Of a DNA stretch of 64,000 nt, positions 17,348-27,053 are shown piece by piece; positions within the stretch are counted from its first letter, which is position 1; each line of letters starts with the position of its first letter. The stretch spans positions 676,001 through 740,000 of the forward strand of contig NZ_QGGV01000001.1 of assembly GCF_003148765.1 (NCBI RefSeq). The letters run 5' to 3'. Made by a program: the position numbers and the translations under genes. The notes beneath the pieces were generated by a model. That model saw nothing but the letters and a program-made list of their open reading frames with translations, made no database searches and was not told the origin of the DNA. The stretch is from Silicimonas algicola. Lineage in GTDB: Bacteria > Pseudomonadota > Alphaproteobacteria > Rhodobacterales > Rhodobacteraceae.

Positions 17348-18222
17348 TCAGCCTCCCCCGCGACCTGTCGCAGGTAGGCGCCATAGGCGTTCTTGCCGAG
17401 GGGCTCGGCGGCGGACAGAAGGTCGGCCTTGGTGATCCAGCCCTGCTCGAAGGCGATCTCTTCCGGCGATCCGGTCTGAAGCCCCTGACGGGCCGTAAGC
17501 GTGCGGACGAAGTTGCCCGCGTCCAGAAGCGAGCCGTGGGTGCCGGTGTCGAGCCAGGCGAAACCGCGGCCCATCTTCTCGACCGTCAGCGCGCCGTCCA
17601 TGAGATACATTTCCAGAAGGTCGGTGATCTCCAGCTCACCGCGCGGCGAGGGCTTCACCAGGGCTGCCCGTTCCGACGCCGTGCCATCGAGGAAGTAAAG
17701 ACCCGTCACGGCGTAGTTCGACGGCGGCTTGGATGGCTTCTCGATGATCTGCGTGACCCGGTCGCCTTCGTAGGCGAGGACGCCATAGCGCTCGGGGTCG
17801 GCCACGCGATAGCCGAAGACCGTGCCTCCCGTCTCCTGCGCGTCGGCGCGGTGGAGCATCACGGGCAGCGAGTGGCCGAAATAGATGTTGTCGCCCAGGA
17901 CCATCGCGGACGGCGCGCCGCCCAGGAAGTCGGCCGCCAGCAGATAGGCCTGCGCCAGCCCGTCGGGCGAGGGTTGGACGATCCACTCGAACTTCAGACC
18001 CCATTGCGAGCCGTCGCCGAGCAGCCGCATGAACTGCTCCTGGTCCTGCGGCGTCGTGATGATCGCGATCTCGCGGATCCCGGCCAACATCAGGACCGAC
18101 AGCGGGTAATAAATCATCGGCTTGTCGTAGATGGGCAGAAGCTGTTTCGACACACCGATGGTGATCGGGTAAAGCCGCGTACCCGAGCCTCCGGCCAGGA
18201 TGATGCCCTTGCGCTTGGTCAT
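17344..18222 (-). CDS. rfbA: Glucose-1-phosphate thymidylyltransferase
   Basis: 292 residues, the usual RmlA length. The N-terminal nucleotidyltransferase motif is GIILAGGSGTRLYPIT, followed by SKQLLPIYDKPMIYYPLSVL, with VLGDNIYFGH and the conserved QIIEKP further on. It makes dTDP-glucose from dTTP and glucose-1-phosphate, the first step to dTDP-L-rhamnose. Start and stop both overlap neighbours by 4 nt, so it is translationally coupled to rfbD upstream and the epimerase downstream. Confidence 0.96.
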   Translation of the reverse strand: MTKRKGIILAGGSGTRLYPITIGVSKQLLPIYDKPMIYYPLSVLMLAGIREIAIITTPQDQEQFMRLLGDGSQWGLKFEWIVQPSPDGLAQAYLLAADFLGGAPSAMVLGDNIYFGHSLPVMLHRADAQETGGTVFGYRVADPERYGVLAYEGDRVTQIIEKPSKPPSNYAVTGLYFLDGTASERAALVKPSPRGELEITDLLEMYLMDGALTVEKMGRGFAWLDTGTHGSLLDAGNFVRTLTARQGLQTGSPEEIAFEQGWITKADLLSAAEPLGKNAYGAYLRQVAGEAE

Positions 18223-19073
18223 GCGGTCAGTTCCTTCAATACGTCGGACAGCCCCCGCCGCCAGTCCGGGCGGGAGATGCCGTATGCCTCTGCCAGAGTG
18301 GCGCAGTCTAGCCGCGAATTGAGCGGCCTTTGGGCGGGCGTGGGGTAATCCTGCGTCGGGATCCCTGCCACGTCGACCTTCAGCCCAGCCTGCGCGAAGA
18401 TTTCGTACGCGAAACCGGCCCAGCTCACGTCTGGCGTTCCGGCGAAGTGATGGGTGCCGCCCGGCGCGCCATTCGCAAGGGCCGCGGCGATCGTGAAACA
18501 GGCGTCGGCGATGTCTGCCGCAGGGGTCGGGCCGCCGATCTGGTCATTCACGATGGTGAGCTTGTCCCTCGTTTCGGCAAGCCGCAGCATCGTGCGCACG
18601 AAGTTCGACCCATGCGCCGAGAACACCCACGACGTGCGCAGGATCACGGCCCGGCAGCCCGACGCCGCGATGGCTTTCTCTCCAGCCAGCTTCGACGCGC
18701 CATAGGCATTGAGCGGCCCGGTCGCGGCATCGGGCGCACGGGCCTCGTCGGTATCTCCCGGAAAGACGTAGTCGGTCGAGAGATGGACAAGCGGCACCCC
18801 TGCCTCGGCACAGCCCTCGGCAAGACGACCGACTGAGGTCCCGTTGATCCGCTTCGCCAGTTCCGGCTCGCTCTCGGCGGTGTCGACGGCGGTATAGGCC
18901 ACGGCGTTGATCGCGGCGTCGGCCTCCAGCGCCTTCGCCGCCTGATAGACTTGCTGCGGCACGCTGAAGTTCGCGACCTCGCGCCCGATCCTCTCGACCG
19001 TGATGCCGTCAGGAACCCGCCTCAGAAGCTCTGTCGAGACCTGGCCCTTGCCGCCGAAGACCGCGATCCTCAC
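18219..19073 (-). CDS. rfbD: dTDP-4-dehydrorhamnose reductase
   Basis: 284 residues from GTG 19073, chosen because it overlaps the rfbB stop as GTGA and begins the Rossmann motif [16 protein letters not shown]. The SDR features include LSTDYVFPG and the catalytic YGASKLAGE. It reduces dTDP-4-dehydro-L-rhamnose to dTDP-L-rhamnose with NADPH, the last step of the pathway. The frame is open further upstream, but that part lies inside rfbB and has no family similarity. Confidence 0.95.
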   Translation of the reverse strand: MRIAVFGGKGQVSTELLRRVPDGITVERIGREVANFSVPQQVYQAAKALEADAAINAVAYTAVDTAESEPELAKRINGTSVGRLAEGCAEAGVPLVHLSTDYVFPGDTDEARAPDAATGPLNAYGASKLAGEKAIAASGCRAVILRTSWVFSAHGSNFVRTMLRLAETRDKLTIVNDQIGGPTPAADIADACFTIAAALANGAPGGTHHFAGTPDVSWAGFAYEIFAQAGLKVDVAGIPTQDYPTPAQRPLNSRLDCATLAEAYGISRPDWRRGLSDVLKELTA

Positions 19074-20104
19074 GACGCCTTCCCCCGACGCTCCATCGCG
19101 ACGGTCAGAAGGGGACGCCACCACTCCTCGTTGGCGAGATACCAGTCGACGGTCTTGGCAAGCCCTTCCTCCAGCGTGACGGACGGCCGCCAGCCCAGTT
19201 CTTCGCGGATGCGCGACGGATCGATTGCATAGCGCAGGTCATGGCCGGGACGGTCGGTGACGAACTCGACGAGGCGATCGTGCGGCGCCGCATGCGGACG
19301 GCGCTCGTCGAGAAGGCGGCAGATGGTGCGGACAAGGTCGATGTTGCGCGCCTCATTTTCACCCCCGATGTTGTAGCTTCGCCCGACAACGCCTTGTTCC
19401 AGAACAAGAAGCAGCGCATCAGCGTGATCTTCGACATAAAGCCAGTCGCGCACGTTCTCGCCCGCGCCATAGACCGGGATCGCGCGCCCATGCAGCGCAT
19501 TCAGGATGACCACCGGGATCAGCTTCTCGGGGAAGTGGTAGGGCCCGTAGTTGTTCGAGCAGTTGGTCAGGACGACCGGCAGGCCATAAGTCTCGTGCCA
19601 GGCGCGGACCAGATGGTCCGACGATGCCTTCGACGCCGAATAGGGCGAGCGCGGGTCGTAGGGCGTGTCCTCGGTGAACTTGCCTGTCGGTCCGAGCGAG
19701 CCGAAAACCTCGTCGGTCGAGATGTGATGAAAGCGGAACGACTCCGGTTTTCCCTCTGCAGTCCAATAGCTTCTGGCCGCTTCCAGAAGTGTGTAGGTGC
19801 CGGTCACGTTGGTCTCGATGAACGCCGCGGGTCCGTCGATGGAGCGGTCGACATGGCTCTCCGCGGCGAGGTGCATCACCGCATCGGGACGGTGGCGCGC
19901 GAGGACGTCGTCGAGGCCTGCGCGATCGGTGATCGACACCTTCTCGAAGGCATATCCGGGCGCGTTCGACACCGGCGCCACGTTGGCAAGGTTCGCGGCA
20001 TAGGTCAGCGCGTCGAGGTTGACGATCTCGTGGCCGCGACGAATGCCCTGGCGCACGACGGCGGACCCGATGAAGCCCGCGCCTCCGGTAACGAGGATCT
20101 TCAT
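19070..20104 (-). CDS. rfbB: dTDP-glucose 4,6-dehydratase
   Basis: 344 residues from ATG 20104, which overlaps the rfbC stop (ATGA). Motifs: [18 protein letters not shown] (NAD binding), [15 protein letters not shown], the catalytic [12 protein letters not shown], and [15 protein letters not shown] (Tyr-x3-Lys). It converts dTDP-glucose to dTDP-4-dehydro-6-deoxyglucose. An upstream in-frame extension to 20218 runs through rfbC and is rejected. Confidence 0.96.
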   Translation of the reverse strand: MKILVTGGAGFIGSAVVRQGIRRGHEIVNLDALTYAANLANVAPVSNAPGYAFEKVSITDRAGLDDVLARHRPDAVMHLAAESHVDRSIDGPAAFIETNVTGTYTLLEAARSYWTAEGKPESFRFHHISTDEVFGSLGPTGKFTEDTPYDPRSPYSASKASSDHLVRAWHETYGLPVVLTNCSNNYGPYHFPEKLIPVVILNALHGRAIPVYGAGENVRDWLYVEDHADALLLVLEQGVVGRSYNIGGENEARNIDLVRTICRLLDERRPHAAPHDRLVEFVTDRPGHDLRYAIDPSRIREELGWRPSVTLEEGLAKTVDWYLANEEWWRPLLTVAMERRGKAS

Positions 20105-20658
20105 GCGCCGGTCCACTCGAAGGGGCTTTGCCAGTCCGAGAAGGGCACAGCTTCGGCGTCTTTGGGCGAGATGATCGGGTCGGTGTCGCAGGACCAGTCG
20201 ATGCCGCAGGAGTCCCACCGGACTGCGCCGTCGCAGTCGGCGGAATAGTAATCGCTTACCTTGTAGACGATCTCGGTATTCGGCTCGCGCGTGATGAATC
20301 CGTGCAGAAATCCAATCGGGACAAGAACTTGCCGCCCGTTGTCGAAGCTGAGGTCGACAGACAGAGACTGTCCGTAGGTCGGTGAGCCGTTACGCACGTC
20401 AACGATCACGTCGGTCAGCGATCCGCGCCCGCAGCGCACCAGCTTTGCCTGAGCGTGGGGCGGGGCCTGGTAGTGCAAGCCGCGCAGGGTGCAGACCTCG
20501 GTCGAAAGGGAATGATTGTCCTGCACGAAGTCGAGGTCGATCCCGGCCTCTTCCATGCGGCGGCGGCTCCAGGATTCCGAGAAAAAGCCCCGGTGGTCTC
20601 CGTGTCGTGCCGGCTCGATGACCAGGGCGCCGGGAAGGGCTGTTTCACTGACGATCAT
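20101..20658 (-). CDS. rfbC: dTDP-4-dehydrorhamnose 3,5-epimerase
   Basis: 185 residues from ATG 20658, with GGAG 5 nt upstream. It is a cupin-fold RmlC: RGFFSESW, the catalytic His in [10 protein letters not shown], and [10 protein letters not shown]. It epimerises C3 and C5 of dTDP-4-dehydro-6-deoxyglucose. It is the first gene of the run rfbC-rfbB-rfbD-rfbA-epimerase-ugd. No clear promoter was identified in the 114 bp before it, and read-through from nagA is possible. Confidence 0.95.
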   Translation of the reverse strand: MIVSETALPGALVIEPARHGDHRGFFSESWSRRRMEEAGIDLDFVQDNHSLSTEVCTLRGLHYQAPPHAQAKLVRCGRGSLTDVIVDVRNGSPTYGQSLSVDLSFDNGRQVLVPIGFLHGFITREPNTEIVYKVSDYYSADCDGAVRWDSCGIDWSCDTDPIISPKDAEAVPFSDWQSPFEWTGA

Positions 20659-20772
20659 GATTACTCCGGACGCTCCGGGCACCCGATAGCAGGAAGGACC
20701 GCATCCGTCACGCCCGTTGCCAAAACCTCGGCAAAGCGTCGCTGAGGGACGTTGCGAATGGGAAACACAGGG

Positions 20773-21882
20773 TCAAAGGGTCGTGACGGAAGAGAAATCC
20801 GGTGCAATTTTGACAAGCATGGCCGCCTCACCGGGAACGATCCGTCCCGCGTCGAGACCCACGACACGCGCGGGAACCGACGTCGCGAGGCGCAGCGCAG
20901 TAGCAGTCTCGACCCCGAGGTCGCGCGTCAGGAGGCGCAGGGCGCCCGTCATCTCGAGGTCGGCCCCTGCGAGCGTTCCATCCTCGAGTGTCAGTCGGCC
21001 GTCGGCGCGGATCACGCGGCGACCGGCCAAGGTAAAGCCGTCGATGTCGGAGGCGGCGGTCGCCATGGCGTCGGTGACGAGGAAGATGCCGTCGGACCCG
21101 GCCTTCGCGGCCAGCGCAATACTCAGGGCGGCGGGATGGACATGCTGGCCGTCCGCGATCAGACCCGCGCTGACGCGGCTGTCCGCGAGAACCGCGCCGA
21201 CGAGGCCGGGCGCGCGCGCCGTCATCTGGCTCATGGCGTTGAAGAGGTGGGTCGCGGCATGGGCGCCCGCGTCGATTGCCACCGTGCAAGTCTCGAACGC
21301 CGCATCGGTGTGGCCGAGGGAGACGACTGCCCCCGCCGTTGTCAGGCGCGCGATCTGGTGGGGCGTCACGCGTTCGGGCGCCACGGTCAGCATGAGTGCG
21401 GGGAGGGCGCGGGCTGCGGCCTCGAGTTCCGTCACGTCGGCGTCAGTCATGTCGCGCAGGACGGCGGGGTCGTGCGCGCCGGGACGTGCGATATGCGGGC
21501 CTTCGAGGTGCAGGCCCGCAATGCCGGGGATGCCTTGAGCGATGGCTTCCGTCACGGCAGCGATGGCGGCCGTCGTGACTTCAGGCTCGCTCGAGATCAG
21601 CGTCGGTAACAGGTGCGTCGTGCCCAGACTGCGGTGCGCCTCGGTGATGCGGCGGAGGGTGGAGACCGAGGGATCGTCGTTGAAGTTGACCCCGCCGCCG
21701 CCATTGACCTGGAGGTCGACGAACCCGGGGGCGAGGATGGCGCCGCCCAGGTCCTCGATGTCGCCCTGCGCCTCCGCGTCCAGGCCGAGCCAGGTGACGC
21801 GGCCCTGTTCCATTCGGACCGCGAGGCCGAGCCGCAACGTCTCGCCATCGAAGACCGGGCCGCCGATGTAGGTGACGCTCAT
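20773..21882 (-). CDS. nagA: N-acetylglucosamine-6-phosphate deacetylase
   Basis: 369 residues, an amidohydrolase-fold NagA. Visible motifs: APGFVDLQVNGGGGVNFND (the HxH-like metal site is replaced by QVNG, as usual for NagA), GLHLEGPH, GHTDA, HLFNAMSQM, and LVTDAMA containing the catalytic Asp. It removes acetate from GlcNAc-6-phosphate. Its start overlaps the upstream kinase stop by 4 nt. NagB is not in the window. Confidence 0.95.
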   Translation of the reverse strand: MSVTYIGGPVFDGETLRLGLAVRMEQGRVTWLGLDAEAQGDIEDLGGAILAPGFVDLQVNGGGGVNFNDDPSVSTLRRITEAHRSLGTTHLLPTLISSEPEVTTAAIAAVTEAIAQGIPGIAGLHLEGPHIARPGAHDPAVLRDMTDADVTELEAAARALPALMLTVAPERVTPHQIARLTTAGAVVSLGHTDAAFETCTVAIDAGAHAATHLFNAMSQMTARAPGLVGAVLADSRVSAGLIADGQHVHPAALSIALAAKAGSDGIFLVTDAMATAASDIDGFTLAGRRVIRADGRLTLEDGTLAGADLEMTGALRLLTRDLGVETATALRLATSVPARVVGLDAGRIVPGEAAMLVKIAPDFSSVTTL

Positions 21883-22760
21883 GCCGGCAGCTCGCGGGCG
21901 AAGTCGGCGGCGAGGGCGAGGGCCCCGTCAAGGGGAGTGCCGAGAGCCGGCCGGAGAGCCGTGCGGAGGGGATGCGGCAGGACCGTCGAGAATGCCGGAC
22001 CGACGCCGCCCGTCAGGCAGAGCGGAAGGTCGTCGGTCCAGCCGAGCGCGGGCAGGATGCGCGCGAAGTAGGCCGCGCCGTCGGTAATGATTCTTCGCGC
22101 CACGGGATCGTCGATGGCATCGGTGACGGCTGAGGCGAGGCGGGCGATCTCGTCCGGCCCGGCTTCGGTGGCGAAGGCAATCACGCCAGCCGCGCCGTCG
22201 AACCGGAAAAGAAGCGTCTCGGTCAGATCCGTCGCGGGACCGGTGCCGTCTGCGGCTTCGAGCGAGGCTGACAAAGCGGCGCGCGCGATGGAGTAGGCCG
22301 ATGCATCGTCGCCTAGGACATGGCCATGCCCGCCTGCCGTCCGGAAATTGCCACGCGGGTCCTGCACCGCGACGAAGGATCCGGTCCCCGCGTGAAGCAC
22401 CCCGCCCGCCTCGGTTCCGAGCGCGCCCCGGACGGCGGCGCGGCGATCCTCCTCGACCCGGACGCGGTTAAGCGGCAGAGCCGCCTCGGCGCGACGGCAC
22501 AGATCCGGTGTGATGGCGCCTGCCAGAGCGAGGTAGGCCGGCACTTCGCCGAGGTTGCACCCCGTATGCGCAGAGAGCGTGGAGAGGCCGGCACGGATCG
22601 ACCTCAGAGCGCCCTCGAAGTCGCTTGAGAGATTGGCAGGTCCGCTCTCGGCCGTCGCCGGTATGCCTTTCCTCCAGAGGACGAGGCGGCAGCCTGTGCC
22701 GCCGCCGTCGACGGCGATCAGCGCTTCGGGATGTGGCGCGTCAGCTCGCATGGCCGCCAT
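21879..22760 (-). CDS. BadF/BadG-type N-acetylglucosamine kinase
   Basis: 293 residues of the ASKHA kinase fold. The phosphate-1 motif is IAVDGGGTGCRLVLW (about residues 15-29), phosphate-2 includes LHAGTGSFVAVQ, and the adenosine motif is LTGGVGPAFS. NagK/GspK-type kinases phosphorylate GlcNAc or glucosamine. Pairing with nagA, sharing an ATGA overlap, makes GlcNAc the likely substrate. A second ATG nine bases in (22751) is an equally possible start. It follows glpU by 34 nt on the same strand. Confidence 0.85.
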   Translation of the reverse strand: MAAMRADAPHPEALIAVDGGGTGCRLVLWRKGIPATAESGPANLSSDFEGALRSIRAGLSTLSAHTGCNLGEVPAYLALAGAITPDLCRRAEAALPLNRVRVEEDRRAAVRGALGTEAGGVLHAGTGSFVAVQDPRGNFRTAGGHGHVLGDDASAYSIARAALSASLEAADGTGPATDLTETLLFRFDGAAGVIAFATEAGPDEIARLASAVTDAIDDPVARRIITDGAAYFARILPALGWTDDLPLCLTGGVGPAFSTVLPHPLRTALRPALGTPLDGALALAADFARELPA

Positions 22761-22794
22761 TCACCACGAAGGGCCGGCGGCTGGCAAGCGCGCC

Positions 22795-23190
22795 TCAGAC
22801 CTTCCAGAAGCAGAATACGCCCCAGAGGATCGAGAGGGCGAGCGGCCACCAGAGCGGCATCCCCATGATCCCGAGCCAGGCGAGGAAGATGTAGACAGTG
22901 CCGAGAAGCGTGATGAACAGCCGGTCGCCGCGTGTCGTGGTCAGCCCCAGGATGCCGCGCCGCTTTGCGCCGCCGGGCCAGGCGATCTCGACCGCCGTGA
23001 GGACGGCCATCGCGCCGAAGATGCCGACGAAGACGGCTGCCGTCGCGGCTGTCCAGGCCATCCAGGTGCCGCCGAAGAGCGGCTCGGTCCAGGAAAAGCC
23101 GGTCGGTTCCTGGGCCTTGCCGACGTTGCCCCAGCCCTGCGCGAGGGCGGTGGAGGGCAGGAGCGCTAGAAGAAGGACAAGGCGGCGCAT
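22795..23190 (-). CDS. glpU: Small membrane protein of the glycerol ABC transporter (DUF2160)
   Basis: 131 residues from ATG 23190, sharing one base with the glpQ stop (TGATG). There is an N-terminal signal-like segment (MRRLVLLLALLPSTALAQ), then three hydrophobic segments (about 40-65, 85-105, 108-128), ending in a WWPLALSILWGVFCFW stretch. Small DUF2160 proteins accompany the glycerol transporter of Rhizobium leguminosarum (GlpU). Its precise role is unknown. Confidence 0.82.
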   Translation of the reverse strand: MRRLVLLLALLPSTALAQGWGNVGKAQEPTGFSWTEPLFGGTWMAWTAATAAVFVGIFGAMAVLTAVEIAWPGGAKRRGILGLTTTRGDRLFITLLGTVYIFLAWLGIMGMPLWWPLALSILWGVFCFWKV

Positions 23191-23987
23191 CACACCCTCC
23201 CCAGGGCGAAGCCCTTGGCGATGTAGTTGCGCACGAAGTAGATCACGATGGCGCCGGGGATGATCGTGAGCGTTCCCGCAGCCGCCAGGAGCCCAAGTTC
23301 GTAGCCTGCCGAGGACGCCGTGCGCGTCATGGTCGCGGCGATGGGCTTGGCCTCCACTGCCGTCAGGGTCTTGGCCAGCAGAAGCTCGACCCAGGAGAAC
23401 ATGAAGCAGAAGAAGGCCGCCACGCCCACGCCCGCCTTGATCGTGGGCAGGAAGATCGACGTGAAGAAGCGCGGAAAGGAATAGCCGTCGACATAGGCGG
23501 TCTCGTCCAGTTCCTTCGGCACGCCGGACATGAAGCCTTCGAGGATCCACACGGCGAGCGGGATGTTGAAGAGGCAATGCGCCAACGCCACGGCGATGTG
23601 CGTGTCGAAGAGGCCGATGGCCGAGTAAAGCTGGAAGAACGGCAGCGCGAAAACCGCCGCCGGGGCCATGCGGTTCGTCAACAGCCAGAAGAACAGGTGC
23701 TTGTCGCCAAGAAAGCGGTAGCGCGAGAAGGCATAGGCGGCGGGCAGGGCGACGGCGACCGAAATCACCGTGTTCAGAGAGACATAGATAATCGAGTTGA
23801 TGTAGCCCCAGTACCAGGTCGGGTTGGTGAAGATCTCGCGGTAGTTCTCGAGCGTGAAGCGCTGCGGGAACAGCGAGAAGCCCCCAAGGATCTCGTTCGT
23901 CGTCTTGAACGACATCGCCACCAGCCAGTAGATCGGCAGCATCAGGAACAGGATGTAGAAGAATGGGATCAGGTATCTGGGTCGCAT
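23190..23987 (-). CDS. glpQ: Glycerol ABC transporter permease GlpQ
   Basis: 265 residues with six predicted membrane helices. The EAA loop near residues 155-175 (ELDETAYVDGYSFPRFFTSI) is the contact site for the ATPase subunits. It is a MalG-type binding-protein-dependent permease. It lies 4 nt after glpP and shares its stop with the glpU start. With GlpP it forms the membrane channel for glycerol import. Confidence 0.9.
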   Translation of the reverse strand: MRPRYLIPFFYILFLMLPIYWLVAMSFKTTNEILGGFSLFPQRFTLENYREIFTNPTWYWGYINSIIYVSLNTVISVAVALPAAYAFSRYRFLGDKHLFFWLLTNRMAPAAVFALPFFQLYSAIGLFDTHIAVALAHCLFNIPLAVWILEGFMSGVPKELDETAYVDGYSFPRFFTSIFLPTIKAGVGVAAFFCFMFSWVELLLAKTLTAVEAKPIAATMTRTASSAGYELGLLAAAGTLTIIPGAIVIYFVRNYIAKGFALGRV

Positions 23988-23991
23988 CGGC

Positions 23992-24855
23992 CTACTCCTG
24001 GTCGTCCTTGGTCATCAGCGTGTAGAACAGCCACGACACGAAGAGGGTTATGGCGAAGTAGATCAGGCTCATCGCCGCCGCCGGGCCCAGGTCGAACTGG
24101 CCGAGGGCGATCTTGACGAGGTCGATCGACAGTAGCGTGGTCGAGTTGCCGGGGCCGCCGCCGGTCAGGACGAAAGGCTCGGTGTAGATGTTGAAGCTGT
24201 CCATGAACCGCAGAAGGATCGCGATGGTCAGGACGGTCTTCATCTTCGGCAACTGGATGTAGCGGAAGACCTTCCAGTTCGACGCGCCGTCGATCTTGGC
24301 CGCCTGGTAATAGGCGTCGGGGATCGACACGAGCCCGGCGTAGCACAGAAGGACAACGAGCGAGGTCCAGTGCCACACGTCCATCACGATGATCGTGATC
24401 CAGGCCGCGACGGGCTGCTGAGTCATGTCGTAGTGGATGCCGAGGACATCGTTCAGGAAATAGCCGAGCAGGCCGATGCGGGGCAGGGTGAAGATGTTCC
24501 ACATCGAGCCCACGACGTTCCACGGGATCAGCATGGGCAGCGCCATGAGGACGAGGCACACCGGCACCCAGAAGCCGCGGCGCGGCATGGCGAGCGCTAT
24601 GGCGATGCCGAGCGGCACCTCGATGATCAGGATCATGAAGGTGAAGAAAAACTGCCGCCCGAGCGAAGCGTGGAAGCGTTCGGACCGCAGGATCTGCTCG
24701 AACCAGCCGAGACCCTCCCAGAAGAACTGGTTGTTCCCGAAGGTCTCCTGCACCGAATAGTTGACCACCGTCATCAGAGGCACGAGGGCGTTGAAGGCAA
24801 CGAGGATCAAGACCGGCAGGACGAAGAACCAAGCCTTCTGGTTTTCGGTCTTCAT
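23992..24855 (-). CDS. glpP: Glycerol ABC transporter permease GlpP
   Basis: 287 residues from ATG 24855, overlapping the glpT stop by 4 nt. It is a MalF-type permease with six membrane segments. The EAA loop IPDAYYQAAKIDGASNWKVF lies near residues 184-203. An in-frame upstream extension to 25404 runs inside glpT and is rejected. It partners GlpQ. Confidence 0.9.
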   Translation of the reverse strand: MKTENQKAWFFVLPVLILVAFNALVPLMTVVNYSVQETFGNNQFFWEGLGWFEQILRSERFHASLGRQFFFTFMILIIEVPLGIAIALAMPRRGFWVPVCLVLMALPMLIPWNVVGSMWNIFTLPRIGLLGYFLNDVLGIHYDMTQQPVAAWITIIVMDVWHWTSLVVLLCYAGLVSIPDAYYQAAKIDGASNWKVFRYIQLPKMKTVLTIAILLRFMDSFNIYTEPFVLTGGGPGNSTTLLSIDLVKIALGQFDLGPAAAMSLIYFAITLFVSWLFYTLMTKDDQE

Positions 24856-25928
24856 TCGCGTGTCTCCGCTTCCGTGGCGAGCCAGCCGTCGAGGTAGAGC
24901 CGCGTCTGATCGCGGCGGAAATCGAGGTGCACGGTCTCGCCCTTTGCGGGCGCGTCGCCCTGGATGATGGCGGCGACCTTGGTATCGCCCGCGCGGGTCT
25001 CGACCAGGATATGGCGGCCGAGGTCGGCGACCTTGGTGACGACCGCTTCCAGACCCTGATCGGCGAGCGATACATACTCGGGGCGGACGCCGATCTGCGC
25101 AAGCGTGCCGGTCTTGACGATGCGGCCTTCGAGCGGGACCGGGCGGCCCACGAAGAATGCGCCACCGTCCCGCAACTCGGCGGGCAGGACGTTCATGCCG
25201 GGTGAGCCGATGAAGTGGCCGACGAAGGTGTGGGCCGGACGCTCGAACAGGTCGACCGGCGTGCCGATCTGGACGATGACTCCAAGGTCCATGACGACGA
25301 CTTGGTCGGCGAAGGTCAGCGCCTCGGTCTGGTCGTGGGTGACGTAGATCATCGTCGCACGCACGCGCTGGTGCAGTTCCTTCAGCTTTGAGCGCAGCTT
25401 CCACTTCAGGTGCGGGTCGATGACGGTCAGGGGTTCGTCAAACATGACGACGTTGACGTCCTCGCGGACGAGGCCCCGGCCCATGGAGATCTTCTGCTTA
25501 TTGTCGGGCGTCAGGTGCGCGGCGCGGGTCTTCAGCATCGACGTGACCTCGAGCATCTCGGCGATAGCCGTGACGCGCGCCTTCACCACATCCTCGGGCC
25601 GGCCGCGGTTCCTGAGCGGGAAGGCCAGGTTGTCGTAGACGCTCATGGTGTCGTAGATGACCGGAAACTGGAACACCTGCGCGATGTTGCGCTTCGCCGG
25701 CGGCAGGTCGGTCACGTCCGTCTCGTCGAAGAGAATGCGGCCCTCGGACGGCTGAAGAAGCCCCGATATGATGTTGAGAAGCGTAGACTTTCCGCAACCG
25801 GAGGGGCCGAGAAGGGCATAGGCCCCGCCATCGTCCCAGACGTGGTCGATCTCTTTCAGCGCATAGTCGTCCGGCTGCGGGTCCGGCACATAGCTGTGTC
25901 TGAGTTTCGACAGGGTGATCTTCGCCAT
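24852..25928 (-). CDS. glpT: Glycerol ABC transporter ATP-binding subunit GlpT (non-canonical signature)
   Basis: 358 residues from ATG 25928 with GGAGGGG upstream. Walker A is GPSGCGKST (41-49), Q-loop near Gln87, Walker B VVMFDE (160-165), H-loop His198 in YVTHDQ, and a C-terminal TOBE-like domain from about 240. The LSGGQ signature is replaced by LTPDNKQK (139-146). The partner GlpS has a normal signature but lacks the H-loop histidine, so the heterodimer would have one canonical and one degenerate ATP site. From memory, this degeneracy recurs in glycerol-transporter GlpT proteins. Confidence 0.9.
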   Translation of the reverse strand: MAKITLSKLRHSYVPDPQPDDYALKEIDHVWDDGGAYALLGPSGCGKSTLLNIISGLLQPSEGRILFDETDVTDLPPAKRNIAQVFQFPVIYDTMSVYDNLAFPLRNRGRPEDVVKARVTAIAEMLEVTSMLKTRAAHLTPDNKQKISMGRGLVREDVNVVMFDEPLTVIDPHLKWKLRSKLKELHQRVRATMIYVTHDQTEALTFADQVVVMDLGVIVQIGTPVDLFERPAHTFVGHFIGSPGMNVLPAELRDGGAFFVGRPVPLEGRIVKTGTLAQIGVRPEYVSLADQGLEAVVTKVADLGRHILVETRAGDTKVAAIIQGDAPAKGETVHLDFRRDQTRLYLDGWLATEAETRE

Positions 25929-25938
25929 GTCCCCTCCT

Positions 25939-27003
25939 TCAGGCCGCAAGCGTGCCGTCCGGCGCGAACCAGAGACACTGCGATGGATCGAGGAAGAACT
26001 GGTGGTTGTCTCCGACCTTGTAGGGGTGGACGCCGTGCGACAGCGACACCCAGTTGTCGGCCCCCATCTTGAAGTGCGCGCTCGATTCCGAGCCCGACAG
26101 TTCGGTCACGAGGATGGTTCCGGTCAACGGGACGACGGCACGGTCCGAGCGGGCCGGTACGACGTGGTTCGGGCGGACCGCCATCATGTAGGCGCCGTCG
26201 GTCAGCGCCGCGTGCGGCCCGGCCAGCGTCCAGGACGCCTTGTCGCCCAGACGGGCCTCTCCGCCGCGCTTCACGACGGTGGCGGTGTTGATCGGCGGGT
26301 TCGAGAAGACGCGGGCAGCCTCGAGGCTGACGGGCCGGCGATAGATCTGCGCCGTGGGACCGAACTGCACGACCTTGCCATCGCTCATCAGCGTTGTCTT
26401 GCCGCCCAGAAGAAGCGCCTCCTCGGGCTCGGAGGTCGCATAGACGACGACCGCGCCGCGACCGGCGAACAACTCCGGCAACTGGTCGCGCAATTCCTCG
26501 CGCAGCTTGTAGTCGAGGTTGGCGAGCGGCTCATCGAGAAATACGGCCTGGCTCTCCTTGACGATGGCGCGGGCGAGGGCGGTTCGCTGCTGCTGGCCGC
26601 CCGACAGCTCCTGAGGGCGACGCTTCAGCATGGGCTTGAGCTGGAGGATGCGTGCGGCTTCCTCCACCCGGCCCTCGATCTCGGACTTCGACATGCCTGC
26701 GACCCGAAGCGGGGAGGCGATGTTGTCGAAGACCGTCATGTGGGGATAGTTGACGAAGAACTGGTGGACGAGGCTGATGTTGCGCTTCTGCGTGTTCAGC
26801 TTCGTCACGTCGCGTCCGTTCATCACGATGCGGCCCGACGCCACGGGATCGAGCCCGGCCATCAGCTTGATGAGCGACGTCTTGCCCGAGCCGGTCTCGC
26901 CCAGGAGCACGTTGAAGTGCCCGGGTTCGAGGGTCAGCGTGGCCGCCTTGATGTGGGTGACCGCGCCGACGCGCTTGGTGACGTTGTGAAGTTCGATGGT
27001 CAT
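25939..27003 (-). CDS. glpS: Glycerol ABC transporter ATP-binding subunit GlpS (no H-loop histidine)
   Basis: 354 residues. Walker A is GETGSGKT (35-42), Q-loop Gln81, canonical signature LSGGQ (133-137), Walker B VFLDEP (154-159). The position of the switch histidine reads YATSEPEEA, with Ser191 in place of His. A TOBE-like C-terminal domain follows from about 235. It energises glycerol uptake with GlpT. It lies 10 nt before glpT and 84 nt after glpV. Confidence 0.9.
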   Translation of the reverse strand: MTIELHNVTKRVGAVTHIKAATLTLEPGHFNVLLGETGSGKTSLIKLMAGLDPVASGRIVMNGRDVTKLNTQKRNISLVHQFFVNYPHMTVFDNIASPLRVAGMSKSEIEGRVEEAARILQLKPMLKRRPQELSGGQQQRTALARAIVKESQAVFLDEPLANLDYKLREELRDQLPELFAGRGAVVVYATSEPEEALLLGGKTTLMSDGKVVQFGPTAQIYRRPVSLEAARVFSNPPINTATVVKRGGEARLGDKASWTLAGPHAALTDGAYMMAVRPNHVVPARSDRAVVPLTGTILVTELSGSESSAHFKMGADNWVSLSHGVHPYKVGDNHQFFLDPSQCLWFAPDGTLAA

Positions 27004-27053
27004 CAGGATCCGCCTGTCAAGGAGCCAGGGCCCGCGAGGGGCCCCGGCAGGTC

